Below are positions 22,399-50,099 of a stretch of 64,000 bases of DNA, in pieces. Made by a program: the position numbers and the translations under genes. The stretch is from Temnothorax longispinosus. Its lineage: Eukaryota; Arthropoda; Insecta; Hymenoptera; Formicidae. The notes beneath the pieces were generated by a model. It was not told the origin of the DNA. It made no database searches and saw only the letters and a list, made by a program, of their open reading frames with translations. Location of the stretch: contig NC_092362.1 in the NCBI RefSeq assembly GCF_030848805.1, positions 7,626,001 through 7,690,000 on the forward strand, in the 5' to 3' direction. Each line of letters starts with the position of its first letter. Position 1 is the first letter of the stretch.

Positions 22399-22820
22399 TT
22401 TGCTTTGAAATTATGATATTTTTATAACGTTAAAGACACAGTCTTACACCCTAAATATAAAATGCAGTTAAATGTACGTGAGATTGTTTAGAAACACAGA
22501 TGCGAGCTATTTATAATGTATATATGATACATTAACATATATAATATATTAACAGAAATTTGAATTTTTGTTCATACTTGCTAATAAATATTGTTTAGAA
22601 AGTCTAAAAAGATCGCCAAATATTGCCAAGTAATGGCGACCGAGTTATATATGTTAACACACTTAACACTGACGAGAAAGGAAATAACAAAAACGTTGCC
22701 ACGGCAGCATATCGAAAAAATAGAAAAGCGTATATATTAATGTGTGTATTTATAAAGTTATTTTATTAAGGTAGTCCTTTCGCCGACACAGCTAGTCAAG
22801 TAAAAGTCCGTCAGATATAC

Positions 22821-23117
22821 CGGGCTGTGTTCGGAAGCATCACTCGGTTGTGCTCCCTTCTCTTTCTAAAGGCCTTCACACATAAAATCGCGTAAGAACG
22901 TAAAACGTAAGCGTAAGAAAATCGATCAATCCCAATCAAGTATTTTCCCCTACTGGGGTTACGGTCAGCACAATACTTGATTGGGATTGGTCGATTTTCT
23001 TACGCTTACGTTTTACGTCCTTATGCGATTTTATGTGTGAAGGCCTTAACTTGTTGAGATAGAAGGAGAGGGGAGTGTGCTCGTGTGCGCTCGGGTGACG
23101 TTTCCGAACGCAGCCCG
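22821..23117. repeat. outer MITE interrupted by a second MITE
   Basis: CGGGCTGTGTTCGGAAGCAT (from 22821) returns inverted at the right (ending 23117), followed on both sides by CACTCGG/CGAGTG and CCTTCTCTTTCT-like blocks. The arms (about 22821-22866 and 23050-23117) flank the inner MITE at 22870-23046. No target duplication was recognised. Confidence 0.65.
22870..23046. repeat. inner hairpin MITE, near-perfect arms, TAA target
   Basis: The arms of about 76 bp are near-perfect inverses (AGGCCTTCACACATAAAATC ... to ...TGATTGGGATT), enclosing a loop of roughly 27 bp. TAA lies on both sides (22867-22869, 23047-23049), suggesting a PIF/Harbinger-type 3-bp target. The near identity of the arms suggests a young insertion. 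Confidence 0.85.
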
Positions 23118-23172
23118 TACTGTCTGCTGTCATGCCTGACCTAACCTAAATCGAGTCCAACCGTCCAACCGC

Positions 23173-23246
23173 GCTATATAACCCAAAGGCAGGGTTGAAG
23201 GCGCTTTGCTCCTTCCCAAAGGAGCAGAAACCAAAAAAAAAAAAAA
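23173..23246 (+). mobile_element. tiny poly(A) retroinsertion with 14-bp target duplication
   Basis: AACCGTCCAACCGC occurs at 23159-23172 and again at 23245-23258. Between them lie about 60 bp (GCTATATAACCCAAAGGCAG ... GAGCAGAAACC) ending in an A run. A long target duplication with a poly(A) tail is the signature of LINE-machinery insertion, so this is a 5'-truncated LINE/SINE or transcript end. The A run and the leading AA of the right TSD cannot be told apart. Confidence 0.7.
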
Positions 23247-23329
23247 CCGTCCAACCGCACTACTATTGTGATATTTTTTATTAACCACATTGGTACGATT
23301 TGTATTTATTATATATTATATAATTATTA

Positions 23330-23349
23330 TATATATATATATATATATA
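23330..23349. repeat. (TA)n microsatellite
   Basis: Short TA run about 110 bp downstream of the homeobox gene stop on its own strand. Confidence 0.8.
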
Positions 23350-23459
23350 GTCATCTCGTAATAATTCTTAGACTTTTGATAAATGCTTATAGATGCAATT
23401 ATATTTTAAAATAAAATTATTTTTTGCCTTATATGTGGAAATTTCGTAAATCTATAAGT

Positions 23460-24599
23460 CTAATCGATTTCTATATCTTCTTCGTCTTGTTGCATCGTAT
23501 CATTGGCGATGGATTCAACTAATTTTTGCGGAAAATCCTGCGTAGAATCTGGACCGGTCAATGCAGCGTTTTCGCTCTCTCTTGTATGCCGCCACTTCAT
23601 CCGACGATTTTGAAACCAAACTTTGACCTAATGATGTAAAGATGACTTTTTGAAACATAAATATGATGTTTTTTTATTATTAATATTATTTCCTTAAAAG
23701 TGCAATAACAAATCTTAAAATTTCTTCATTTTACAGGACACAAAGTTTGACATATCAGATTTTATTTGATAAATTATGTAACCTGTGCGTCGGTTAGACC
23801 TAAAGTTGCTGCCAACTGTCGTCTGTCTGGTTTCGTGATGTATTTCTGTAGAGAGAATCTTCTTTCCAAGCCTTTCCGCTGTAAAGAACTAAAGACGGCT
23901 CTGGACCACGACCTCTTTCTCCGTGTGTTTGTTTCCGAAGAGTTCACCGTTGAGGAAGATGAAATAAGTGCTGAAAGGTGAATATTATTATCTCAATTGT
24001 CTCCTAACAAACTTGAGAATTTTATATTGTAACTTAATAATTTTTCTAATAATATATATATGTATGTATAAAACTTAATTTTTTGCATTTGATAATATAA
24101 AAATTTATTTTAAAAGTACTTATTGGAAATATATTAAACAATTTTTTGAGATTTAGAGAAGATTTATTTCGAAAATATTAAATATACCTACATTCAAGGA
24201 AAACAATTTACGAATTTTTTGCAAATTAAACAGAGATAAAGAAGCATCATTAGAGATAAATGCTGCTCTTAGCGCGATAGGTCTCAGTTCTACATATACA
24301 GATCTTATTGTTAGTCCGAAGAAACCCCGGAGAGTATGGGGTACTTCGGGCTGATTTACGATCGTACGAAAGTATACAACATCTGTACGTATTTAAACAG
24401 TGTGGTACTCCCGCTCAAACCGAATCTTCGTACAAATTCGGACAGATAACTTTAACGTCATAGTTATTTTGAGGTTTCTGTGTTGATCTCTAGTCCAGTA
24501 TATTTCTAATTTGTAGATTTTGCTACATCTAATTTTGGATGTTGCAAAGAATTAATCTAATAATATAGGGGAGTTTATACATTAATATTATGGAAAAAT

Positions 24600-24675
<76 letters not shown>

Positions 24676-26309
24676 ATAGCATAATAAAAAGACTTTTTAA
24701 TAATTAGATATACCAAATTTTTGTAATAACTCGAAAATTGATTTATATTGCTATTATTATATTTATAAACTTATTATTTTGTTTCTATTTAAATAGAATT
24801 TGCTAAAAATATGAATGACTAGATTAGTGTATAATTGCTCAGATTTATTAAATATACACTTGTTTTAGATCCTACATGCAGTAATTTTATGAATACGGGA
24901 GGGACAATGCAGAAAGAGGGAGGAGATAAGAGAGCGAGAGAGAGAGAGAGAGAGAGAGTCTTAAATAAAAAAAGAAAAAATATAGATGTTACTATAGATT
25001 TCAACCAACTGAGAAAATGCGCATCGAAACCGCTGTTTACGCCATGCATAAACGCTTGGTGGCACTTAAGATGTCGTTTAAACACAGACAGGAAACACGT
25101 GAATACACTGATACGTAAATATTTTGTTCTACTTGCTTCTGAATATCAGAAGGACAAGACAGTATGTCCATATGGTAACATTTGGGAGCAATGATGTGAC
25201 CGGCGACGCTTATAATTAGTTGAATCTTTTTAGGATATTCTTATGAATCCTTTTATATAGGAAAACCCTACTCGATATTTTAAATGGTCATAGCGTCTGA
25301 CAAGCTGATTCTCAAAAGACAAACCATATGATAAAGTTATATTTAACTAATATCAATTAGACTTTATTTTAATAGAACGCATAAATGTTAAGTTGCAAAT
25401 TTGCACAATCTTAAATATTGAAAAGATACAATAAATAATGAACTTGTTTCGACTTGATTTTCAGTGAGAAAAAAGCATTTATTTCTACAATTATAAAAAT
25501 ATCAGTTCTCTCTCTCTCTCTCTCTCTAGGACACATTATGTAGTGTAAAATATTAAATTTTTCTAATGCAAATTTTGAGTAAATCGAGATATATTAAAAA
25601 TCTAGTGTATTAGGATTTACCTCTTGGTACGGGGCGTAACGGTGCCGGCCGATATAAAGTTCCTATACCCTCCATCAGGCCAGTATAAGATGCAGATGTA
25701 ATGCCCTCAGATAATGACGAATGGACATGCGGAAATGAAATGCAAGTTCTGACATTTTCGCATCGCTCGCAACTTTCGATGCAGGGACAACGTATTGATG
25801 GAAGTTGTATTGGAAGTGGCTTAAGAATATCTATCAACGTACCGATTTCGGTAAATTAAAATTTTTATAAGGTATATATAGAAATAATAATATTATTAGA
25901 CATACTATATAATTGTAATGACATAGAGCTTTATTATTGTTAGAAAGAAGTATTAAAATTAAAAAGTATAATTTTTATTTAAAGTTATGAATGAGGAAAA
26001 ATTAATACATATAAATTCCATTAAGTTAATAGATTTGATTAAAAGGAGAATATGTAACTTGATATGGAAAGCTATCCGAAAAAAATTTGTGAAATAAGTT
26101 ATAAGTTAATTACGATTATTATATATAAAAGTAAAAACAATTCTATGTAGTAGTATGTTATAAATTATTTTTATAATAATTTTCAAATGCTATTTATATT
26201 TACCTGTTTTTTTGGTAAAAATTTCATTCGATAATATGCGATCCACGCCAAATTTCAATTGTCTAGAACAATTAGCGTTATCCATGATGAAAGTATTAAC
26301 GTCGTTCAT
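23460..26309 (-). CDS. H2.0: homeodomain transcription factor, H2.0/HLX class, 223 aa
   Basis: Exons (minus strand) 26309-26204, 25830-25621, 23970-23783, 23627-23460, all GT-AG with matching phases. Residues about 8-35 contain LKFGVDRILS, an Eh1-like Groucho-binding motif in the place where H2.0/HLX proteins carry one. The homeodomain begins RRKRSWSRAVFSSLQRKGLE and continues KYITKPDRRQLAATLGLTDAQ, with helix 3 VKVWFQNRRMKWRHTRE. RSWSRAVF, YITKPDRR and the RHTRE tail are characteristic of H2.0. The intron before VKVWFQ splits helix 3 from the rest of the homeodomain. An acidic C-terminal tail (QQDEEDIEID) ends the protein. It acts in the nucleus as a DNA-binding regulator; in Drosophila H2.0 marks visceral mesoderm. 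It is shorter than Drosophila H2.0. Intron 2 (1.65 kb) is the longest and may hold regulatory DNA. Confidence 0.93.
24313..24352. repeat. imperfect hairpin in H2.0 intron 2
   Basis: AGTCCGAAGAAACCCC (24313-24328) pairs with GGGGTACTTCGGGCT (24338-24352) around a 9-nt loop. It is GC-richer than the intron. It could be MITE debris or a structural element; no function is assigned. Confidence 0.5.
24603..24673. repeat. (AG)n microsatellite, about 35 units
   Basis: Uninterrupted AG run in H2.0 intron 2. A shorter (AG)n lies at about 24938-24957 and a (CT)n at 25508-25530. Confidence 0.97.
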
Positions 26310-26875
26310 CGTCTTTTCTACGAACTCGTCAAAAGTTAGCACATAATTTGCGTTAATGACATTTGAAAATCCACGTTTTTATCTTATGCACGTATCTGTT
26401 TATAGGAAATATAAGTTTATAGAGAATTATAATTAAAAATAATGTAAAATAAATTCCAGTAATGTTTGTCGATTTATTGTATAATTACTTCACTATTTAC
26501 ATTAATTCACTTGCTTCACTCTTTATGACACTATTTTTAAATGCACATAATTATATTAAATATAAGTTTAAGAATGAAGTCTGAATTAATGAGGATTTAT
26601 CACTTTAGCAAAAAATATTTGTGAGCACTGCAGAACAGTGTAAAAGTGAATGAGTGAACTCTGCCATGTTGAGAAATTTCTGGCTGAAAAAAAATCACCA
26701 GTTGTGCTTTAGCTGGATTAACTGGATTGGTCCACGAAAATACTAGTAGGCGGGACTACGAGAAGATTGGTCTGGCCAAGATGATGTGTCGGATGCTGCG
26801 GATATAAATGTCAAGCTAAGGTAATATTCTCTGAGAGAGGCTTTGAAAAGATAAAAAATCGTATATAATGATAGC

Positions 26876-26947
<72 letters not shown>

Positions 26948-28188
26948 GATGATGGATAATGATGATAATAATGACAATAACAATAACATTAATAATAATA
27001 AATTATTTCTAATATATCTTAAGCTGTTAATTTTGTAAATAATAAATTCTTGCATAAATAAATTCTTGATGTGTGTGCGTGTGTATGGATGTGTTATTCA
27101 GCTTTTGATTTCTTTAATTTGGTATATTTGTTTTTTGCTATTTTAAAATATGAATAATTTTAAATATTTTTTATCGACTTCTTAAGATAGTCTTCAAAAA
27201 TATAAAAAATATAAAAAATGAACATTATTCTATTTTTAGATATTTGAGCATTCTTACTAATACTATTATTAAACATGTTTAAATGTGCTTAAGTTTGATA
27301 CAATTCTTTTAAAAGTATCATATTTAATCCGGCTAATTAATGTAAGTGTTCAAATGTGGATAAATTAAATGCTTATAACAAGATGGTGGAAGTTATACGT
27401 TACGTCTCATAATTGCTACTTTCGGACATGAACGTCATGTAATCAGAAACGGATTAAATTTCTCGAAGAGCTTTACATATACAAGAATTCGCATATATCG
27501 GTGAAACAATGGTATAGAGACGCATATGTGGTCGATGATATCTTTGCGAGAGCCATATGGTTATCTTTACGTGTAGGTCTGCGGAGTACACAGCCACTTA
27601 GATGTTTATTTGAAGAGCCATGTTTGAAGCTGCCTCTCTACCCACACGCCAAGAATATTCTTCGAGATATATACACAGCACGATCTTCTATTCGATTTTA
27701 TTAGGTTTTAGGATTTTCAAGAGTCTGCAGATTTGCGTGATAAGTACTTCTTGAATGGAGTTAATCGATCGACATCATAATTTTCGATCACATAAAATTA
27801 TAAGAAAAAATTCTCTTCTCCAAAGTCTACTAATACAATTTATTCTTATACATTTCATCTATTCTATTCATTCACACATTTGGCTTCTATTACGATATCT
27901 CATACAGTTTTAGCGCTACAATAAAAACAATTAATTTAACAATAATTGAAAATAATATCTTACTAATTTATTTGTTGTAACAATAATTTTTATATTGCGG
28001 AATCTTGTTGTTGAATTCTTTTATAAAATATTTACTTTGATTTGTTGTATAACTATATTATAACTATATTGTATAACTATATTGTAACTATATATTAAGT
28101 TAATTAAATATTTTTTTTATTTACTTAATTATATAATTATGAATAAATAATAAATATTTATAGAATACAGAGTTTATACGATTTGTGG
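26310..28188. other. AT-rich intergenic DNA
   Basis: Upstream of H2.0 and downstream of the membrane-protein gene. It contains an (AAT)n run at about 26877-26938. A 67-codon open frame at 27501-27704 lies in slightly GC-richer sequence but shows no motif or splice context that I can support. Confidence 0.5.
26877..26938. repeat. (AAT)n microsatellite
   Basis: About 20 perfect trinucleotide units, followed by imperfect GAT/AAT repeats to about 27000. Confidence 0.97.
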
Positions 28189-28934
28189 TCAATTATACAA
28201 GGCGTAACTTCTCGAAAGCATAATCATTCCTTCATAGAGTTTGTCTGTTTCAAAGTTGTTCTCCATCGCATCGAATATTAAAATATTCCGTTTGGGGCGG
28301 TTTAGTTTCTGTAGGCTTTGCAAATTCTAAAAAAAGTAATTGTTCGCTTAATTAGACATATAGATTGATTATAAAAAATTATAAAAGTGTAAAAAGATCT
28401 TGCAATAAAATAATAATTTAATGACAAATAATTACTTCTCTATAGTAGTTGTACATTTAATCGAAGAAATAACATAATAAAAATTTATAATAAAACCATA
28501 TTAAATTGATATTTTGCAACCATGAAAACGGGTATTAAATAACCGCTAAGTATATTTTTTAATATTGTTCAGTTTAAACGTAAGAAATTTGATTATAATC
28601 GTTACCGAGAATATGAGGACATTTCCGTTTCCGTTGGGCGTACTATTGCGACGAATTGCTGTAATTATTAGTGTAAGGAGATAACCACCGAATGCGAGAA
28701 AAGAGAGCGCAGTTACTGCCAATTGAAAGATCTTTGAAATCTTCGTGTCCTTGCCTTTTTCATCATAGTGTTCCTCATGTCGTCTCATAGGCTTTTTGCT
28801 ATTTCTCTTCAATGCCACCGGCAAAGCCATTGGCAGTGTCAATGGTAATCTTCTACTGTACATATCGATATCTTCATTTTCATTTTCGTTAACATCTATA
28901 AATAATATAAAAATAGACAACTATTATTACATTT

Positions 28935-28983
<49 letters not shown>

Positions 28984-29152
28984 TTGCACATGTATATCTT
29001 CAATACTACCACAGGATATCTTCAATATTATCTTAAAATTTACCATTATTATTTGCGAGGGAAGATCTTATGTGAATCAGTTTATCCATTGGTAATTCAC
29101 TCAAACTGCGAATCTCATTGAGATATAAAGATGAAGGATCTCCAGATGTCAT
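28189..29152 (-). CDS. unrecognised single-span membrane protein, 3 exons, 178 aa
   Basis: Exons (minus strand) 29152-29044, 28895-28606, 28326-28189; GT-AG junctions and phases agree, ending TGA. The ATG at 29152 is the first in the open frame. The protein has an acidic N-terminal part (NDVNENENEDID), a proline/leucine stretch (RRLPLTLPMALPVALKR), a basic patch (KKPMRRHEEH), then one hydrophobic span of about 20 residues at roughly 100-120 (LAVTALSFLAFGGYLLTLII), and a C-terminal part ending LSRSYALYN. No signal peptide is evident. I do not recognise the family. It is head to head with the secreted-protein gene at 29738, 585 bp apart, so the two may share control. Confidence 0.75.
28940..28979. 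repeat. (TA)n microsatellite
   Basis: TA run in intron 1 of the minus-strand membrane-protein gene. Confidence 0.95.
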
Positions 29153-29737
29153 TTTTAAAATGCAAAATGCATAAAATATTAATAAACCGCAAAACATAGC
29201 TGACTGTTCTAAAATTTCTGGTTGTTAAGACATAAATATGTATTCGCACTTTAGTTTTATCATAATTTTTTTTAACATATTATAATAATTTGTATGTTAT
29301 ATTAACTTACTTTTAATAGCAGAAAAAATACACTTATTTTAAATATTTCAATTTGAAAGAGTACAAAAATTACGTATTTTTTATAATATTAAACACTTTC
29401 CGTACAGATTCTTCAATCTATGACGATAATAATAAGCTATATAAATTTGGAATGTTACTTCCAACACTTTTGTCACTCTGGTCAACTTTTTTACTGACTT
29501 CTAACAGGAACACGACTAAATGGTGATGTGAAACACGGATGCGGTTTTCTTACGCTTGGCTGACGAAGCAAGAAGAGTGACAATCACATAACAGGCAACT
29601 CAACGGGGACTATGTCGGAGACGCAACGGAATAGAAATAAATGCATAATTAACGCAAAACATCCGTTATAAACTGTTTTACTAAGATCCTTTAGTGGGTA
29701 GTAGTCTCAGTATTGTTCAACAGTTTGATTCGACGAA
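29153..29737. promoter_or_regulatory. 585-bp divergent intergenic region
   Basis: It separates the start codons of two oppositely oriented genes and must hold both 5' UTRs and core promoters. It becomes GC-richer at about 29480-29640. No TATA box or initiator could be fixed with confidence; the regulatory role is inferred from geometry alone. Confidence 0.45.
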
Positions 29738-30499
29738 ATGTCTAGCGTTTCGTGTTTTCTCTTTTGTGTTCTTTGTATAACTATATTTGACAAAGTGCAA
29801 CTCACAAAAACAGAAGGTGAGTTTATTTTTTCTCTGAAGAATTAAGCTCTCGTTAAACTGTCCTTTTGAGGGATATCTGTTGGTACCAAATTATTAATCG
29901 TTGTATAAGAGTAAACTTTTAATTACAGATGTTCTGGATAAGATAAAGGCAGGATTACAGTATGCAAGTAATTATCTGGAAACGGCAAAAGATATTGCAG
30001 ATTTGGTGTCCAAGAGTTTAGGTCATAAGCAAAAACAAAAACGAGGAGAAGATGGAAATGATGAAAAACAATCGTTTGGTCCTTCAAATTTCGTTTCTGC
30101 TTTCTTTCGACTCATTGGATTTGATTCACAAAAAGTCGCAGCAATTGCAGTTAATAGTGTTGTATTTCTTGCACAGATGGTAAGTATACACATGGCATAT
30201 ACCTATATGTATATATGTATATGTATATGGTCAGATGTATGTATACTATAAATTGTTTACCATGTGTATACACATGGTGTGTAATGTATACACTTTTCTT
30301 TAATATATCGGATACGTAAAATTTCGGAAACGTTACGATTATTTCTTTTAATAGATAGGTACGCTTTTTGGACTGAAATCAACGCAAAATAATATTGCCA
30401 GAAATAAGGATGGCGAAGAACTGGCTTGGGATCCTTTAAAATTTACTTTGGAAAATAAAAATGAAAATGTAAGTTGTTACAAATATGAAATATATATGT

Positions 30500-30533
<34 letters not shown>

Positions 30534-30976
30534 TTTCAATTTTGATTTAAATAACAAACAAAAAAACTATTTAAAATTAATATAATTAAAATTATAAGAT
30601 TACAATATTTACATTTGAGTGTTTTATTATATGTACACATATACATAACTGAGATATATTTGTAATTCAAATATATTAATAAAGTGAAAAATTTTTTAAT
30701 TATGTTTAATAGATTCGAAATTTAGTTAATCAAGCAAGGAATCCGAATCTACCGAATCAATTAATAGCGAAAATGACTGGTTCTGATTCTGCTTGCATTC
30801 GATTATTATTATGCAAATCATCTCCGATCATAAAAGCAGCGCAAACCTCTCTCAATAATAAATTGCAGAATTATATGCATCGAATGATTGCGTGGTTACC
30901 GTCTAAAGAGGAATTTGAAAGAAACGGCGATGAATGTGAAGAGAAGCATACTGATTGCCGTTTATTTTTGTCGTAA
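29738..30976 (+). CDS. unrecognised secreted protein, 4 exons, 235 aa
   Basis: Exons 29738-29816, 29929-30179, 30355-30468, 30713-30976; GT-AG with consistent phases, stop TAA. The N terminus MSSVSCFLFCVLCITIFDKV is a good signal peptide and fills exon 1. The mature part has an amphipathic helix (LQYASNYLETAKDIADLVSK), a basic linker (KQKQKRGED), a hydrophobic segment (VAAIAVNSVVFLAQMIGTLFG) that may be a membrane span or buried helix, and a cysteine-containing C-terminal domain: DSACIRLLLC, then LPSKEEFERNGDECEEKHTD and C at the end. The layout resembles uncharacterised conserved insect secreted proteins. Function unknown. It is head to head with the membrane-protein gene. Confidence 0.78.
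30504..30531. repeat. (AG)n microsatellite
   Basis: AG run in intron 3 of the secreted-protein gene. Confidence 0.95.
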
Positions 30977-33900
30977 TAGTTATTACCATTTCAAGAAAGT
31001 TATAGGAAACGATGAAATATTCGTATTAGAAAAGTCAGAGATATATTTCTGTTAAAGTCAGATAATAATTATTTCCACCAATGTTTTGCAGATATAATTG
31101 AGTTTCTTTTTCTCTTTTATATTACAGACTGAAATAATGTTTCGAAGATTAACGATATTTTTACTCTTTGCATAAAAAAAAATATATATATATACGTGTG
31201 CAAATTGATTTTGCATTGATTCCTATTATAATGTTGCGGAGAAGATTTACACTGTTATATTGGTACATCGTATATAAGCACAAAATACGCGACAATGATT
31301 GCACAATAGAAAGTAGAAATAACGTTACTTGTAAAGATAAATCACATAATTATCACAATTTGCACTAATTCGCTAATTAATAATAATACTTTATTTAAAT
31401 ACATAAAAACGTATTTGCGATATAATAAGGATGGTACTAATACAAACAGTCTCTACACTTTGGAATCTAGAATTTTATTATATCCGTACTTAAAATTATA
31501 ATTAATCTTTTAACTTATATGAACAATAAAATATATAATCTGTTTTTTTCCTTCCTCTCTTTCATTAATATAGATTAATTTTTTGATCTGTCTACGGTCG
31601 TTATAGTTACATATATAAATTATTCTGTATTAGTAGATTACTGACACACACATAATGTCGATTACATAATATCAATTTCAATAATCTTAAGTTTATATAA
31701 CAATAATAACAGAAATATGAAAATTGAACAAAATATTATATACATATAAATATAATTGTATATTTTATATAGATTGTCTATTCATATTGCTCATTTTTCG
31801 TATATTAATGTTAAAAATTCACATCAAGTTATTATTGATGACTGTCTTCATTAATGAGTGGCACAAAAGTAAATTATCAAAATTTGTTATATTATTTTAT
31901 ATGATATCTTACATCTGAAATACGCATATCTTTTACATATATTCATCATAATTTATTTCAATTAAAAAAAAATGTTTTTTATGACTTAAAATACTATACT
32001 ATTTGTATAAGAGCTGTGTGTATATATACTTACAAGTAATTATATAATTTAAATAAAATAATATTTTGCCTACATATAGATTCATAGTTTTCAAGTTTTA
32101 ATACATTATAAGAATTATGTAAAGTATAATTATTTAATCAACTAGACATTATATATCTATATTTCAAAGTGCGCAAACGTCAACTAATTTATATCATATA
32201 TTTAATGAGATCACGATATTGTGACACAATTTATAAATATTATATGTTTATATGTTATCGCCTTTCTCTAAAAGTTGATTATAGTCAATTATGATCGTCA
32301 TTGGAAATTCGATCGATCAACAAACATTTGGCATATATTCAACTTATTTAGTAAGTAATTTACGCGACCTATACACGACGTTTATCGTTATCCAATTTTG
32401 GCATTTGAAAAATGACTGATTAAGTATATAGAGATATTTTGCTAAGATTATGCGCGATCTTGCTAAAATTGTTCTGAAAATAATAGTAATGTCTTTTGTA
32501 AGTATTTCTTTTTTGCAAAGTATACGACATAAATATTAAAAATTTGATTTAGGTAGAATTAAGATACAAATTATAGAAATTTGCAAAGTATTCTACTAAG
32601 TATTACGATTGAGTATTTACATTTTTGATTTAAGTTCCATAAAATCACAATTAGTAGTTGGAATATCGCGCGTCACTACGATATACCACAAATTTTCTTT
32701 AAACGCAGTTAAGAGTTTTACACTAATATATGTATAATATACTATTTATTATATATAAGAGTTATATTCGTTATATATTACAACATGTTACATGTTACAT
32801 ACTAATTAAGAAATCGATCCCGAAAATATAGAGAGAATCAACAGAAAAAAAACCACGGGTCGTTTATTATAATATGCGTCGTATCGCACCAATATATAAC
32901 GTCAAAACCTGGAAATATTTATTTACAAAAGAGACTATCCATCAAAAACCTCATTCATATAAATATGCATATGTGCACCAACCCTATATCATTAATTTAT
33001 AAATCTTTTACTTACAATGTAATATAAAATTTAATAATCAAAAGTGTCAAAGTACGTGTTTATTATTATCCATGGATACACTAATAGGTGATTAAGTGTA
33101 TATAAAACAATTGAAAAAACTGGAAGACAAAAGTGAAAACTAAGTTTCTTTAATAGTTTTTAATTTTACTATATAGTAATATACGTTTTGCAATATTTGG
33201 CTTTCGAAAGAATTTGTCAAGAAAACAAAAGTCTTGCTAGGCGTAGCATTTTATTGAAATTGCGGTGTACTTGGATATTTCTATATATTTTTTTACTTGT
33301 ACTAGATATGGTCTCTCGATCTCTGTAGGTATCTGACAAAATATAATTACATAAAACAATTATGCTAAAACTGCTATACTGTCAATTAAAGTTTGGAAAA
33401 TTCTTAATCAAAGTTATTAATAAAAGTGTTTCAATTTTATCAAAGCGCGATCAATTAAATCTCCATGATTTAAACTTAAATTATTATAATTGCTACTGTA
33501 AATGGCTATTGTGAGTGTTACATGTTAATTATCACGTCCAATTTCCTTCTCGTCTATATATATGTGAATTATCAATTGCAATAGTATACATATATTCTTA
33601 TATTCTTGAGTTCAGTTTTGATAATTTAGCAAAGAGAGAGAAACAAGATTCGGAGCAATAGGCGAGCGCAGATTTGAGTTTTATATAAATTCGATGCATT
33701 TATGTTTCAAATAGAATTATTTTCAATTATTAAGAGAGAGAGCGTATATAAAATCATTTTCAACGAATTCTTAATCGTAATTCATGTAAAATAAATTAAC
33801 TAAATAAATAAATTGCACAATTAATAAATATATTATTCTATAAAGATATTAAAATACGTAAATATCGCTTAATTAAGTAATGACAATGCTATACCCTTAA

Positions 33901-33984
33901 TTAATCATCAATTCAAAATTATTTGAGAATACGGATTAACTTGGAAAAAAAAATTGGGATAAGAGATTTTTTAGACGTAGACCT
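30977..33984. other. AT-rich intergenic DNA, no gene seen
   Basis: Lies between the 3' ends of the secreted-protein gene (+) and the Cep164 gene (-), so it includes both 3' UTRs. Very AT-rich, with many short open frames of low-complexity composition; none is supported. Confidence 0.6.
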
Positions 33985-49179
<15,195 letters not shown>

Positions 49180-49860
49180 GGAAACTGTTGCAATAGCGTG
49201 ATGAGCTTATGGCCATTTAACATTATTCATTATTAAAGCAGACATTTTTCAATATAATAGTGTATTATTGTTTTACATTTACAAAATAGGAAAAATATTG
49301 ATAACTAAATTTAATGATCGATTAATCATATCATTTAATCCGTCAATTACCTATAATCCGCTAATTAAAAATAGGATATATTGTAGTTTCAAAAGTGATT
49401 TGAACCTTATATATTGTAAATCTTATAAAACAACATAAATTTTATTGATTTTTCGATTATTGTCTCTCTTAATTACCGAAATTCATAATGATTAAAAATA
49501 GTTGCGCGTATGCGCGTGATACATGTAAAAAGATATCATAAGTAAGATTATATTCTGCGACAGACGAATTCTTCAATGTCACAAGAAAAATACAGGAAAT
49601 ATTACTTTTTCAATCATATCAAATCTATTATATATATACTCTATGCTTTGTTTCTTAATTTTACTAAAATGTAAGTATAACAAATGTCCTTTCATATATA
49701 TGTATGTCACAATATCAATATGTTCTAATATCCAGCAGAATAAAATATTTTGTAATATTTTAAAAAATATTTTAAAAGCAAAAAAAATCTGTTTAGGTAA
49801 ATTTATATAAAACTTTTTACAAATTTCATTTGCGTGCAAATGACATATATATTCAACCCT
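49180..49860. other. AT-rich region upstream of Cep164
   Basis: Likely to contain the Cep164 promoter and 5' UTR, given the start at 49179, but no core-promoter motif is clear. Confidence 0.4.
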
Positions 49861-49873
49861 TTTTACTATGCAG

Positions 49874-50099
49874 ACCGGCACCCATCAGTCAACATAGCAC
49901 CTGAAGCACTCTTCTACTCGAACTATCTTTTCAGAGGATTTAAAAGCGTTCAGAAATTCCGCCGGGGAACAAAAATGACCGCTGCCGCACCGGGAGCTTT
50001 AGGTCAAATGTTAAACGCCGTGAGGTTATCAATGTAAAATTTCCTTCTGCCGTAAGGAGTCACGAGGATAAGTACCACGAGCATAAAAGGCTTCAATAA
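49874..50099 (+). other. possible terminal exon of an unknown plus-strand gene
   Basis: An acceptor-like tract (CCCTTTTTACTATGCAG, ending at about 49873) is followed by GC-richer open sequence: DRHPSVNIAPEALFYSNYLF, then RRGTKMTAAAPGALGQM, with stop at 50035-50037 and AATAAA at 50095-50100. No family recognised, and upstream exons were not found. It may be an exon of a short gene or part of a processed copy. Confidence 0.35.

Noticed and set aside
22936..23133. 65-codon minus-strand frame
   Set aside because: Lies across the nested MITE arms and has no protein character.
24313..24352. tRNA-like hairpin in H2.0 intron 2
   Set aside because: Only one stem is present; no cloverleaf, anticodon arm or B box could be drawn.
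26816..27055. Poly-isoleucine open frame
   Set aside because: Translation of an (AAT)n microsatellite; no gene features.
31168..31918. Small plus-strand frames in the AT-rich region
   Set aside because: Low-complexity Lys/Ile/Tyr composition expected by chance in AT-rich DNA; no splice context.
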